Under the pieces are notes generated by a model. That model was not told where the DNA came from. It made no database searches and was given only the letters and a program-made list of their open reading frames with translations. Positions 50,101 to 62,100 of a stretch of 64,000 nt of DNA are shown piece after piece. The position numbers and the translations under genes were made by a program. How positions within the stretch are numbered: the stretch's first letter is position 1; every line of letters begins with the position of its first letter. Source of the DNA: Cryptomeria japonica (lineage: Eukaryota > Streptophyta > Pinopsida > Cupressales > Cupressaceae); the NCBI RefSeq assembly GCF_030272615.1, contig NC_081409.1, forward strand, positions 617,839,755 through 617,903,754, written 5' to 3'.

Positions 50101-53100
50101 GAAAGAGGCATCTCAATGGAAACTGGAGGAATGACCTCGCGAGGCGAGTCTAAAACTGGAGACCTGGGCGCATCGTCAGATTGTTACCCCTCTTCTGGAT
50201 TATCCAGATTGATCACCCGAACATGGAACCGTGATTTCTCCTTCCCACGAGTAGTCGTCTCCTCAGGAGGAAGCACTACTGCACGACTAACTCGTAACTT
50301 GATCCTTGTGCCTGAAGATGAAGCACCCTCCTTATTATCAATCTGAATCTCAGACTTCCGTCCAAGAGGCCCTATAGAATCATCTTCTTTACCAACCTTG
50401 ATTTTGATAAGTCTAACTGCATTACTTTTCAGCCATGCGTTAGTGTTGGCCAAGATAGGCAGAAATCTGTCAAGGATGGAGACGCACTCCTTGTGTGACC
50501 ATTGGATCAAAGGAAGTGGAGCTTCCTCAACCCTTTGTGAAATATATTTAGGATCAAGTATATGCCCGTCATCGATCATCCCTTGTGGGATATCCGCCAA
50601 GTTCAAGTCAACAATTTGCTCAACAGTGAGCCTGCAGTAATCCATCTTCAGAACTTTGGCTTCCGTGCGGAGATCTACCCAGATGTCTTCAATGCGATGA
50701 ACATGCACAAAGGATTTCTTGATCTTCTCCTTCATACCTCTATAATCAAAATCAGCTCTAGGTTTGAACCTCTTAAGCTTGATTTCCTGCAATTCAACCT
50801 CCATGGCCTTAGCCTTCACAGATGTGACAAGGGAGTATCGACCAATTTGGGTTTGTGCTAGAGATCCCCATTCCAACCTTGTGTCTAGCAGACTGAAAAG
50901 TATGAACAGCCATGATCTGTCTTCCCAACTCCATAAGAATTATCTTATCGGTTGGGTATCTTGGAAGCATGTATGGCTGTCCATCATAGCATCCAATCCT
51001 CATATAGGTGAAGGTGGGAAATTGCAGGAATAAACACCCATACTCAGACACCTTGACCCATGCCTCATCTGATACTCTTTTGTTTTTGAGATCCATGTCA
51101 AACTGACACATGAAATATCCGAAGAATGCATCTTGGACTCTTCTGAAATGTAGTCTGCTAGGTTTCAATGGCAACTGGTCAAAATATTCCCAAACTGGTA
51201 TAAGCGAGCGATCACCCTTGGTAGAAAGACCTGGAAAGTGTCTAAGTGACGCTGCTAAATATACCAAATAAGAATTCATGAAGAAGGTCATAGTGGTAGG
51301 AACTGCTGCAAGTTGTTCGCACAAAGCATTGCTGATGATTTCACCCCATGAAATGTGATGCGACTGCCATATGAACATAATGAATTGATACATCCATGGC
51401 TCAAAGACATTAGAGTGCTCAAGGCCCATCATCCTGCTGAGAAGAGTGATGGTGTCTCCTATCTCCCACTTGAAATCACAACGGTACAACTTTGCCCATC
51501 TTGAGAAGGATGGACGTGGCTCTTGGATCCACCTATTGATGTGTCGCTTACAATCTTTTTCCCTTTTCACATAATACTCTGCTGCACTTTCTTTGGTGAT
51601 TTCCATATAAACAGGTGCAGGAGGTATTTTGAAGACCTTCTCGATTGTATCCGCATCAAGACGAATTATAGCTTCACCATCATCATTTTTGATGACTCTT
51701 GACTCTTTGTCAAAATGATGGGCGCATGCAAGAACAAACTCAGGTTCTAGGGCAGCCACTGGGAAAGAAGATGCATGATTAATATGGCTGTCCAACAGCC
51801 GCTGCAAGTTGTTATCCTGTGGATCTTCTACCCTGTGAATGAATTCTGCCATATCAACGTGCCCTATTTCCGTGTCCCTGATGCGATCCTAAGGAGAAGA
51901 AACTTGGGAAGGTGCAACCTCATTCTGGTATTTGTCATATTTGTATTTCATTTTCTTTGGAGTTGGCAATGCCGGCAAATCTGACATTGATTGTGAACCT
52001 GGAATGTTGTGATGAAGACTTAAAAGAGTTAAGGCAACATCATAATCAGCTACAAATATCATTCTTCCTTCTTCAAATGAGTAAAACTTTGATCTTTGAA
52101 TTTCACGGTTTTGTGAGAGGAAGAAGGGATATATGTAGAAATGGGAAAATCTTGACTTTGACCAATTTCGGATCTTGGGAGAATTTTCGCAAGTATACAA
52201 GTTGGAAAGGACATACATGCAATCGGGGTTTTAAAACCCGAATACAAGTACACTTGTAAATTCGAAAATGGAGAAATGGACGAAAAATGGGATTTTGACT
52301 TGCGGGAAATGATGGAAATGGAAAGTACGGATATGGGGAACGTGAATGAATAGAAACGGGAATATCCGGGAAAGTCATTTTTATGAAAATGGGAAGAACT
52401 CTTCAACATGTAATCCGGTTTTTAAAACCCGAATTTGCAAGGGAGGGGTATTTCACACTTTTCAAGCTTGGAATTTTAACCAAAAATGATTAAATTCCTT
52501 AATTGTAGGGGAAGGACAAAAATTTCCAGCGAACTTGTAATCGAGATTAAAAATCCCGAATACAAGTTAAAAGGGAATTTTGAGAAGAACAATGCAATTC
52601 AACAATTGCATTTCAAGGGGAAGATTTCTTTCACGAAAACCAAATTTTTGGGGAAGAACAACACATGCCAAAAATGCAACTAATAACGAAAAATAAAGAA
52701 AACAAGAAAATAACAAAATGAAGAGAAGAAAGGAAGGAGAACATACCTTTCTTAAAAATGCAAAATGCTTCTCCAATAATGCAACAATTCTTGAAATGAA
52801 GAAGCAAAACCGGTGAAAAGGAGCAATCTGGAATATCAAACCCTTATCACGTTTTTTGTAAAAATGCCCCAAATATAGCAGCAATCTTAAACTTGGAGGA
52901 CCAAAATGCCAATGAGAGTGTGCACCCAAGCAAAATGCCTAAGGTAGAAGAAGAAATAATGACACCAAATGATTGAAAACGCTGCCAAAGGGAAAAAACG
53001 TGGCCAAAGGAAATGATGTGGCCACCATAATAAACTCCAACGGCATCATCAAATGGTGCGAAAAACCTCTCACCCTCCACGCCTTAGTAGGAAAGGGCAA

Positions 53101-56100
53101 AACGATTTAGGAGTGTGCAAATTTATGAAGTAAAAAGCGCCCAAAATGTGGGTTTAAAGAACCACGTTTTTGCTGATTTAGCTCCAAAAACCAATCAATA
53201 TAACCTCCATTTGGCATGAAAGATGTTGATGATTGCATGAAAATAGGGTAGAAGCAAAAACGCCTTCCTTCCCTAAAAAATCTCCACAAAAAATTGCTTT
53301 GAAATCTTCAACAAATCAATTTTGCATGAAAATCGGGTTTTGGGAGACACATGACAAGTTTGATTTGTCCAAAATGAAGCGAATCGGGTTTTAGAGAGAA
53401 AATAACAAGTTCGATTTTCACTTTTCCCACTTTCATGTCAAAATCGGGTCTTTTAAGACAAATAGCAAGTTTAATTTTTCACTTTTTCGCTCATCAAGCC
53501 AAAATCGGGTTTTTTTGGACAAATGACAAGTTTAAAATTGTCAAAAATGCACTTTCATGTCAAAATCGGGTTTTTTGGAGCAAACTGCAAGTTTAAAAAT
53601 ACTTGTAAAAGGGAAATAAAATCCCTACAACAAGTTAAAAACACTTGCACATATGTAATGGGGATTTAAAATCCCTATTACATGTGAAAACCATTAAAGT
53701 AGGGGTTTTTTGAACAAACTGCAAGTTTACTTGCAGTTGAGCCAAAAAATCCCTATTTTAACTAAAAATGACCAAAAAACAATAAAAAATGTAAAAACAA
53801 CAAAGGGGAAATTTAAAACAAATTACAAGTAACATATTTGAAATAAAAGTGCACATGTAATTGGTCAAAAATTCCCCTACAAAGACCAAAACAATGAATA
53901 TCATTAAAACTTGCAGTTTGAAGAAAATTCTCCACCTGCAGTCTGAGTTTTAAAACCCGAAATTGAAGGAAAGACATAGCAAACGAACCCAGAATTGGAC
54001 GAAATTTGAAACGTAGTTCGAGAATGGACTGAGGATCAAGCCAGTCTAAGGATTAGTCGAAATTCTGCCTCGGGAAGTGTGCCATAGAGTAAAAATTCCA
54101 ATTTTTTCATAAAAATTTCACTGTAGTGGTCCTTCATTTTTGGAAACAAAAATGAGGACAACAAGTATTCTTCCATTGGGACATTTAATACTGATTCTTG
54201 CATATTGAAACTTCCACTACTGTAGCCTTCCGGAAACACCTCATTCTAACTCAACATCACTAGTAGACAACATATGAACATCTGAATACATATTTCCAGA
54301 CCATATGCAATATCCGCACAATTGAACAACTGAACATCTACTACAACTTCTGCACTCCTGCACACAACTGACTGTGACATCAATGACAAACACCGGACAC
54401 GTTTGACATCAATGACAACACAACTCAACATAACTCAAATTTCCAACATGGATACTCCACGCTCTTGGGGTTACATGTGGTGAATTTGGGGCACCCTAAC
54501 ATGCTTCCTCTCTGTTGGTGTCTGTTTTATCATCTACCAAACATTAGAATAAGATACCCAAATGTATTCTATCCTCTCTTGAAAAATCACTATTGATTCC
54601 AAGGTCTATATGTGTGAACAAGCGACTTTAGTGGGATAGCTACTTGGGTAGTGTTTGCTGAAAATCTCAAGGGGGACTTACGTTAACAAATGTCTTTGAA
54701 GCCGTTGGACTTAGACGGATTTAGCAATTTTAGGCTCTCTCTATTTTTTTTAGATTTTCCGGGATTTAGACTTTCAAAAAATAGGGAAAAGGGGAATAGG
54801 GTTAAGAAGGCTGATCTAATCCTACGAACTCCGGAGATGGTATCAACTGGGTGCTCTCGGGAAAGCACACTTTGCTTCGCCACACTGAGGACAACTACAC
54901 AAAGCGGGTGCAATCTTCAAGGGGTTGTGCTTATGATTGAAATATTGGCATGCACAAAGGATAGGCTCAGACTAACTTTGCACAGTGAAATGGAAATCAT
55001 CCATTCACCAAAAGTATGAGCAAAGATACACTGTCAATGAACACTTATCAAATCCTTCATTCAATTCTAATAACATGAAAACAAATCTAAATTAATTTTA
55101 ACTAAAGTGTTGAGGAAATTGAAACCATGCTAATCATTCAAACAATAGAGATTACAAAGCCTTAAGAGAAAGCGCACATGCAATATATTATTTGAAAATG
55201 ACCTTCACGCAACAATATGTCAAAAACCTCACACTCTCCAAATGAGAGGAGGTAGCCTTATATTGTTTTTCAAAAATAAATGAACGACCGAGATCAAACA
55301 GTGATCAAGAGCCCTGATTGAAAGCTACAAACCCTAATTAGGGTTTCCCAAAACTTTGTTAGTTTGAAAGAATGAGAAAGTGACATGTGGTACAACTGCT
55401 ATTGTCACTGAGGTGAGTGTCCAGTTTCCCCTTTTGCAGATTCGATGTATTTGGACACGATGAGCCTGACCTCCTCCATAGTGACACTTGGCAAGTTGCT
55501 AATCTAGAAGTCGATGATGTGGACTCAACTGCTTGGGCAAGAAAGTTCTTATCAATGAAGAGAAAACTTGCAATCCTTGAAAGATCGATTGAATTCTGGC
55601 TTTCAGGTTCTCTGTCTGCAAGTGTTTTTCTCGTATACTCTCTTTCTTCTAGATCTCTGATGGTACACGAAACACCTTAATCAAAATTTCTTTGACACTT
55701 TCCTCTGTCTCAAAGCACTTAGTCTCGGATTTCTTCAAGACTTCAATCCTGGTGACCAAAGCATAATACCAGGTGTTAAAGTCATATCTATCCCCAGCCT
55801 GTATGACACCTGCATCCACCAAACTTCGTTTTGACAGACCTCGGATAACCTTCAATTGCGGAAGTATTTCATCTTGAATTTCTTCAATATCTTCCCAATT
55901 TGCAGCTAGGTCCTGAATTCGGCTAACCAATGAAGAGGTCGACTCATGTGCTGATACTAAATTTTCTACAAGCATGTAAGCACGTGCCGAAGCATCTGAA
56001 ATCCATTCCTTGGCCTATGTGAATGTGCCCTTCATGTCCTTGTAATCTTTCAATGACTCTCGCTGAAGAGGCTGCTGAGGGGTGACCGGTATCTCATGGT

Positions 56101-59100
56101 TGAGTGGCCTGGTGAGATGGAGAACATATTTCCTCCACTGCTAGTTCTCTTCCTCAACCTTCTTTCTTTTCTCTTTCTCCTGAGCTAGACTCGCCTTGAG
56201 GGCGTTGCAAGAGTCGTCAAAGTACTGGACTTCTTGGTCCTGAGTAGGCTTACCCAACTCTATAGTGGTGATCTTATGATCCTCTGGGGCAATATTGTCC
56301 CGAGTTTTTCCTTCCTTTGGCACAGCTATCTGAACTATCCTGAACCCTACACTATCCCTCTGAATCAAAGAGAATTTTCTGGCTGGCTTAGGTGGCTTGA
56401 CTATGACTGGTTTGTTCACCTTTGCCAGAAATGTTGCTGTATTCTCTTCAGAATGGGTTTCCTTAGGAACCTTAGCCCTTATCCTTTCCCTCAACCAATC
56501 AGGAATGGTTGACTGCTCCACAACATTTTGATCAAACCCATCATCTGTCCTTCCTGGTCCAGTAACTATACCATCGAGGAAAACCATTGGGGGCTTAGGT
56601 TCTTCAACTTTTGTGGCTGCATTTAAAACTTGCTCCCTGTCTGGACTTTGGACAACTTCTTTCATTATTTCCTCAATTGAAGGAGAAGGCACTCTCGCTT
56701 CATTATTTACCATATATGTGTCCATCTCTTGCTCTTCAACTACATTTTGATTAGGCACAACAGATGCGGCACTAAGAATGGAATGACCTTCATTGGACTC
56801 ACGTCTCTCTCCGACAATTTTGTTTCCCCTGGTCTTTCCAGAGCTTCCAACTAATTTCTTCCTTTTCCGGGACCCAACACTCTCTGGATTCCGAGCATTG
56901 CCTGCAGAGATACAAGGGTTGGAGGATAGAGAGTCATCTACTCCCATTAAATCATAGGTCAGGGCCACACCTTTAGACTTCAATTGTTTCGTCCTCTCAG
57001 ATGTCCACCACTTAGCGTATTCGACCACCGACGTCATGAGGTTTGCCAGATCTGACTTCTCTCCCTCTGACCAATCGATCAAGGCTAGTGGCTCATTCCT
57101 CATCTTCTCAAAGCCTAGCTGCTGAAGATCAAGATTGTCTTCTACTTGATCAGCAATTCTAAATACTTCCGTTGCTCTTACCATACTCAAGGGAATCCTT
57201 GACCAAAATCTCCTCCTGATTTCGAAACTATCGGCTGCGTTAGCCCAATAATCTTCCAAATCAGCTCTGTGCTCAAATGTCGTCCTTTCGACCCTTTTCA
57301 TCCTATGGAATGGATCAAAATTCTTCTTGCTTTGTACTGGTAAAAAGGGTACCAAGCCAGCTCTTTCTCAGCAGTGGCAGCGGTTTGTGATGACGGGCAC
57401 GTCTCTAGTCCATTTCCAATTGTGAGAGGGGAGGTTCCTGCCTTCTTCTGCTTATCTCTTTGAACTGTCATATATCCCTCTAATTGCCCCACAACCTCTA
57501 TTAGCACGACTCGATTGGTAGGGTAAGCTGGGAGCTTATAGGGAGATCCGGAAAACCTCTGAATTCTGATGTAAGTGAACTTCAGGTATTGAATATACCA
57601 ATATCTGAATCTACTTATGAAGTCCATAGACTCTTGAGAGAGTCTCTGATGTAGTCCACCTTGCAGCGTCCGTGTGATGTGCATGAGAAATGTATCATTC
57701 ACTCTCTTGAAATGGAACTTTTCTTCCATGTGAAGCTGGGGATAACAGTCATAGACGGGAAACTGTTTTTCTTTGTTTCCCACTTCCCCTCTGTAGGTGA
57801 GGCCTCTGTATCTGTAGGTTCTAGCTAGGGAATAGAACAAGTACGAGCTTATGAAGAAGGTCCTATTCGCTTCCAAATTCTTCAGTTGGCTGTCCAAGTT
57901 ATCACTTATCATTCGAGCCCAGTCTATCATCTTCACTTCGTTCATCATTTCATTTATGAAATAATACATCCAAGGCTCAAATGGGGTGTCTTGGGGATTA
58001 CCCATTATCCTGTTCAGTAGGACAATCATATCTCCAATATCTTCTTTGAAGTACGCCCTCACCAAGCTCTTCCTCTGTAGTTTGGAGGCACCTTTCCTTG
58101 GCTTATCCAGCCAGGAATGATTGACGATGGCATCATACTCCTCCAAATGTTCCTGATACATGCGATCAGCTTCATCCTTGGCTACGTACACATCATTATG
58201 ATATTCTGGAATTCTGAAGGCTTCCCTGATGGCCTCATCGCTGATGTTTGCCAACACTCTTCCATCTGGTGCGACAATATCCCTACTGATAGGGTTGTAG
58301 TGCCTAGCGCACTTAGCTACCAACTCAGTGCACTGCTTGGTAGGGAGAAAACTTGCAGCATGCACGATGCCACTTTTCATCGTCTTTCGTGCGGTCATGT
58401 TAGGCACGAGGTTATCTAAACCGAACATCTCCTTCTTGAACTCCCTCAGATTGATATGCCCGAGGTTAGTGTTGCTAACATTCTTCCATTTCGAGGTCAT
58501 TCTCGACTCAGGAGGAGCATCCTTGTCTACTTGGAATTTCATCGTGCCTAAAATCTGCAAATAAACATGAAGCTTAAGTTAGAAATCAGATCTTGGATTA
58601 AAGAAAATTGAGGCTACGAATGGCTAAGTGCTTGGAGATTTTTTTACTTCACTTTCATACTTAGCCACAAAAATGGACTTTTCACATGTAAACTCTTCAA
58701 CTTAAGGACATTTATGATTGTAATCCAAAAGGGCCAAGTTCTATAACTTCAAAATTCTCATTCCACTTAGTCAACAAAATGATTTTTCTCACTAAAAATT
58801 TGAATAAGTCCACAAAAATTACTTCCAACGAATCTGAAAAACTCAGAAAAATGCAATAAATCTGCATTTTAAAACCAACTTCACCTTCGAATGAATGAGA
58901 ATAAGGCTAGAAGATAGAAGGAATCTTAAGAAAACTCAGAAAAATTGATGAATCTGCCTTCTACCAGGTAATTCCACTCCAAAATTCTGCGGATACTTGA
59001 TAAGAATGAAGCTAATAAATCAGAATTCCTCAAGAAGCTTGCCCAACCTGCAAGAGATATCCTTGCAACACCAAGATTTTCTTCCAAATGACCTTCAATC

Positions 59101-62100
59101 TGCGAAATACTTCTCAATGTTTTCCTTAGCTTGCTCAAAAAGTTCGAACTTCTTGTGTGAGAATGAAGAAATGAAGAATGTATTTGTAATGAAGTTGGTT
59201 TTCACAATTAGAAACATGCAAATACCATCCAATTCATGTTTCTAAATTCGACTTCAACCTTGAGAAAGTTTCCAATTCAATTTCGAGTTGTGCTATCATC
59301 TCTTTGAGTTCGAAAATCTTATTCTACAACTTTCTAATTTGTTTTCCCTTGTCATATTCGAACTAGGCCTATAGATTGGCATCTTCCAAAAGGTTTCTAA
59401 TTTGGAACTCAGTCTAAAAATCGCCTCAATCTGCAGATATCCTCTTTCTAATTTTGATTCATGGTTCAAGCTCGAGTTTCTATTTTGATTTCCCAGCTCA
59501 TTGATCTTCAAATATCTCTTTTTTCAACTTTCTAGATTAGTTAGTAGTTCGAATTCTAGGAAGATTTGATGAGATCACTCGCATTTGAACTTGCTGTTGA
59601 CTTTGTTTGACTTCCAAGAGTAGGGTGGAGTTTTGAGACTTCAACTTGATGCATGGGCGGAGTTTTCATCTTCCAACTTGATGCTTGGGCGGAGTTTTGG
59701 AGGTACCTCTATCATCATGTTAGAGTTTTGTTTGCCTTAAACTTCTTTCACTCCATCCATAGGGCGGACTTTGAAGGCTTCCCACTTTATGGCGGACTTT
59801 CTCATGTTCACTCTTTTAGGCTCTCACTAAGGCGGACTTTTGAAGCATCCCCAAGGCGGAGTTTTAGCCTCTCCAATCATTATGGCTTGGGCGGAGTTTT
59901 GGACTCTCTCCATGGCGGACTTTTCTCATGTTTAGTTCCTATGTCTTCCTCCTAGGGCAGATATTTTAAGCATCTCCATAGGGCGGAGTTTTGGAAGGAC
60001 ACCAAGGAGGGTGGAGTTTTGGAAGGTCACCATGGCGGACTTTGGAAACTACTCCCAGGGCAGACTTTTGAGACCACTCTACAACTTCATGGAGGGCGGA
60101 CTTTTGGATGACCTCTTCAAGGCGGACTTTGAAGACACCTTTTCAAGGCAGACTTTGGAAGGTTGGCCACTTCAAGCATGGCGGACTTTTATAACATCTC
60201 CACCATAGGGCGGAGTTTGAAGGCATGACTACCAAGGTGGACTTTGGAGACACCTCAACCAAGGCGGAGTTTTAGTCTACCTCCTCAAGCATGGCAGACT
60301 TTTGTGCTCCCTCCAACATGGCGGACTTTTGGTCTACCTCCAAGGTAGACTTTGGAGACACCTCAACCAAGGCGGAGTTTTAGTCTACCTCCTCAAGCAT
60401 GGCAGACTTTTGTGCTGCCTCCAACATGGCGGACTTTGGAAAGACACCAAGGAGGGCGGAGTTTGGAAGCATGGCCACTTGCTTGGAGGGTGGACTTTTG
60501 TGCTCCCTCCAACATGGCAGACTATTCTTCTATCTCCCTCATAGCTTGGGCGGAGTTTTCATCACCTGCCATAACACTCAACATCATTCATTAGCCGGAC
60601 TTAGAAAAATATTTGGAAAATTTCAAAATTTCACAATTTTATCAATTTTAACCAGATTAACTTGAAATTTGAAATCCATACTCAGGCAAACCATCTGAAG
60701 CATCATGACCCCTAAAATGTAGGAACCTAGTTTTTTTAGGTCAAAACTTGGAAATTCTTGATCGCGATCGAAGCAGGTCAGTGGTATCAGTGCAAGCCCT
60801 AGGTCCCCACTCCGAAAAAGCAAAAAAGCAGGTATCCCTAAAAAATAGGGAAAACTTTCTAAAAATAGCCATACCGGGGATTGGGCTAAAAATGCCAAAA
60901 ACAAAACTTCCTAAAAAATAGGAAAAAGCAAAAAAGCAAACTTTCTAAAAATAGAAAGTTGTTCAAATTCGTCCAAATCAATTGCGATCTTCGTCCTTTG
61001 GTCTTTCTAGGCACTTTGACAGTATCTAGGTTCTGTTATCACTCGGCTTGCAAAAACTAACTTTCAATCTCTAGGACTCGAACCGTTCAAAACTGAGCAA
61101 AGCTTGGCAAAACTGAGCAAAGCTTGGCAAAACTGAAGCGGAAGGCCACGGGCACTAACAAAAACCCTAGAAAGCAGGAAAAGAGAGGGTCCCCATTTGT
61201 AATGGGGCGATGTGTGAAAAAGGTCACAACACTCTCCAACCCCTATTATGGTGGATTATGGGAATGAAACTATTGATTCTTTTCTTCTTAAATGCTTCAT
61301 TCAAATAGATTGAAATAATTAATAATGTATATGCATTTATATGTTTTTCTAACCTTTATTGAAATATTCAAAGAATTATAAGTTACCTAACTGATTGCAG
61401 GACCTATTCCAGGGTTTTATCTTGCTAAAGACATTTATTGGTACAGTTAAATTCTAACTATATTACACCTCTTGTTTAATTGAGCTTGTTATTCTAGGGC
61501 AAAATGTAGGGTAGTCCCCAAAGGGGACATTATTGTTTGATCCTAGGGAGCTTCCCCTTGTAATTTGGAGAATGGCTCGACCATATGGCCATCCTGTTTT
61601 TGTTTTGTTTTGTAATAGATAAATTAAAATGTTAACATATTTGTTTGTCAAGACTATGCATTAAAATCTGAGGGAAAAGTCATTGAATCACAAGGAACAT
61701 TAATATTTCTGTTGTTGGAAATGACAACAATTTCTCTTAATTACCCCATTGGATTTGTAATCTCTCCTTGTTGATCAAAGGGTATTGTTCTAAAAATTTG
61801 ATCTTTGACAGGCACACAATGAATAGGTTATTGATTGTTTCTTAAGTGAAATGATAAACTCAAAATCACTTAGGTTCAGGGTGAAGATGACATCCCTCAT
61901 TTATCTTGCAGTTAATAATTTTGATCTTTAAAATGTATTCAACAGATGACTAATCTTACACTATTGACCTGAAATTATTATTTACAAAATTGTCATGATA
62001 CAGCTATTGAGTTTAATGTGGCTAATTTGTTTTAATTGAGAACAGTTTTCTTGACAGTTGATATTAATGGGGTTCCTCACTGACATGTACAGGGGTGGCA

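Larger units (their letters stand above)
47519..54163 (-). mobile_element. Element B: inverted near-copy of element A
   Basis: On the minus strand it starts TGTTGTCCTC (54163) and ends CAACCAACA (47519). Perfect duplications AGTAT lie at 47514-47518 and 54164-54168. Layout matches element A throughout: palindromic leader, ORF, TATA box at 48319-48326, eight AGCTCAAAGACT words (as read on +). It lacks A's 131-bp duplication. The different target duplication shows it is an independent insertion rather than one arm of a large transposon. Confidence 0.9.
54513..61231 (-). mobile_element. Element D: 6.7-kb ORF-bearing solo-LTR-like element
   Basis: The minus-strand 5' end TGTTGTGACC lies at 61231 and the 3' end ACACCAACA at 54513. 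Perfect duplications CTCTC lie at 54508-54512 and 61232-61236. Layout on the minus strand: terminal palindrome (61191-61207), small hairpins (60835-60960), GGCGGA repeat array (59622-60560), ORF (58560-55649), TATA-like CAATATAAGG near 55257-55266, then about 750 bp to the end. The 5' terminus matches element C closely and the 3' terminus matches element F. Confidence 0.88.
10594..62092 (+). other. 51.5-kb intron filled with nested transposons
   Basis: The donor is ATG|GTATGT and the acceptor CATGTACAG at 62084-62092. Phase 2 at the donor and one base at the acceptor rebuild a Trp codon, giving LKKW joined to GGSTPKHL. Relatives have a continuous W-G-x-P-I/T-P segment here, so no exon is missing. 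The first 450 bp (10594-11046) hold no recognisable element. Confidence 0.88.

Noticed and set aside
33931-54163. A and B as the terminal inverted repeats of one 20-kb transposon
   Set aside because: A and B each have their own different 5-bp duplication, and the 3' end of element H (44528) lies between them, so they are separate insertions.
59653-60665. Overlapping + strand open stretches over the GGCGGA array
   Set aside because: They come from the periodic repeat in all three frames and have no start or domain evidence.
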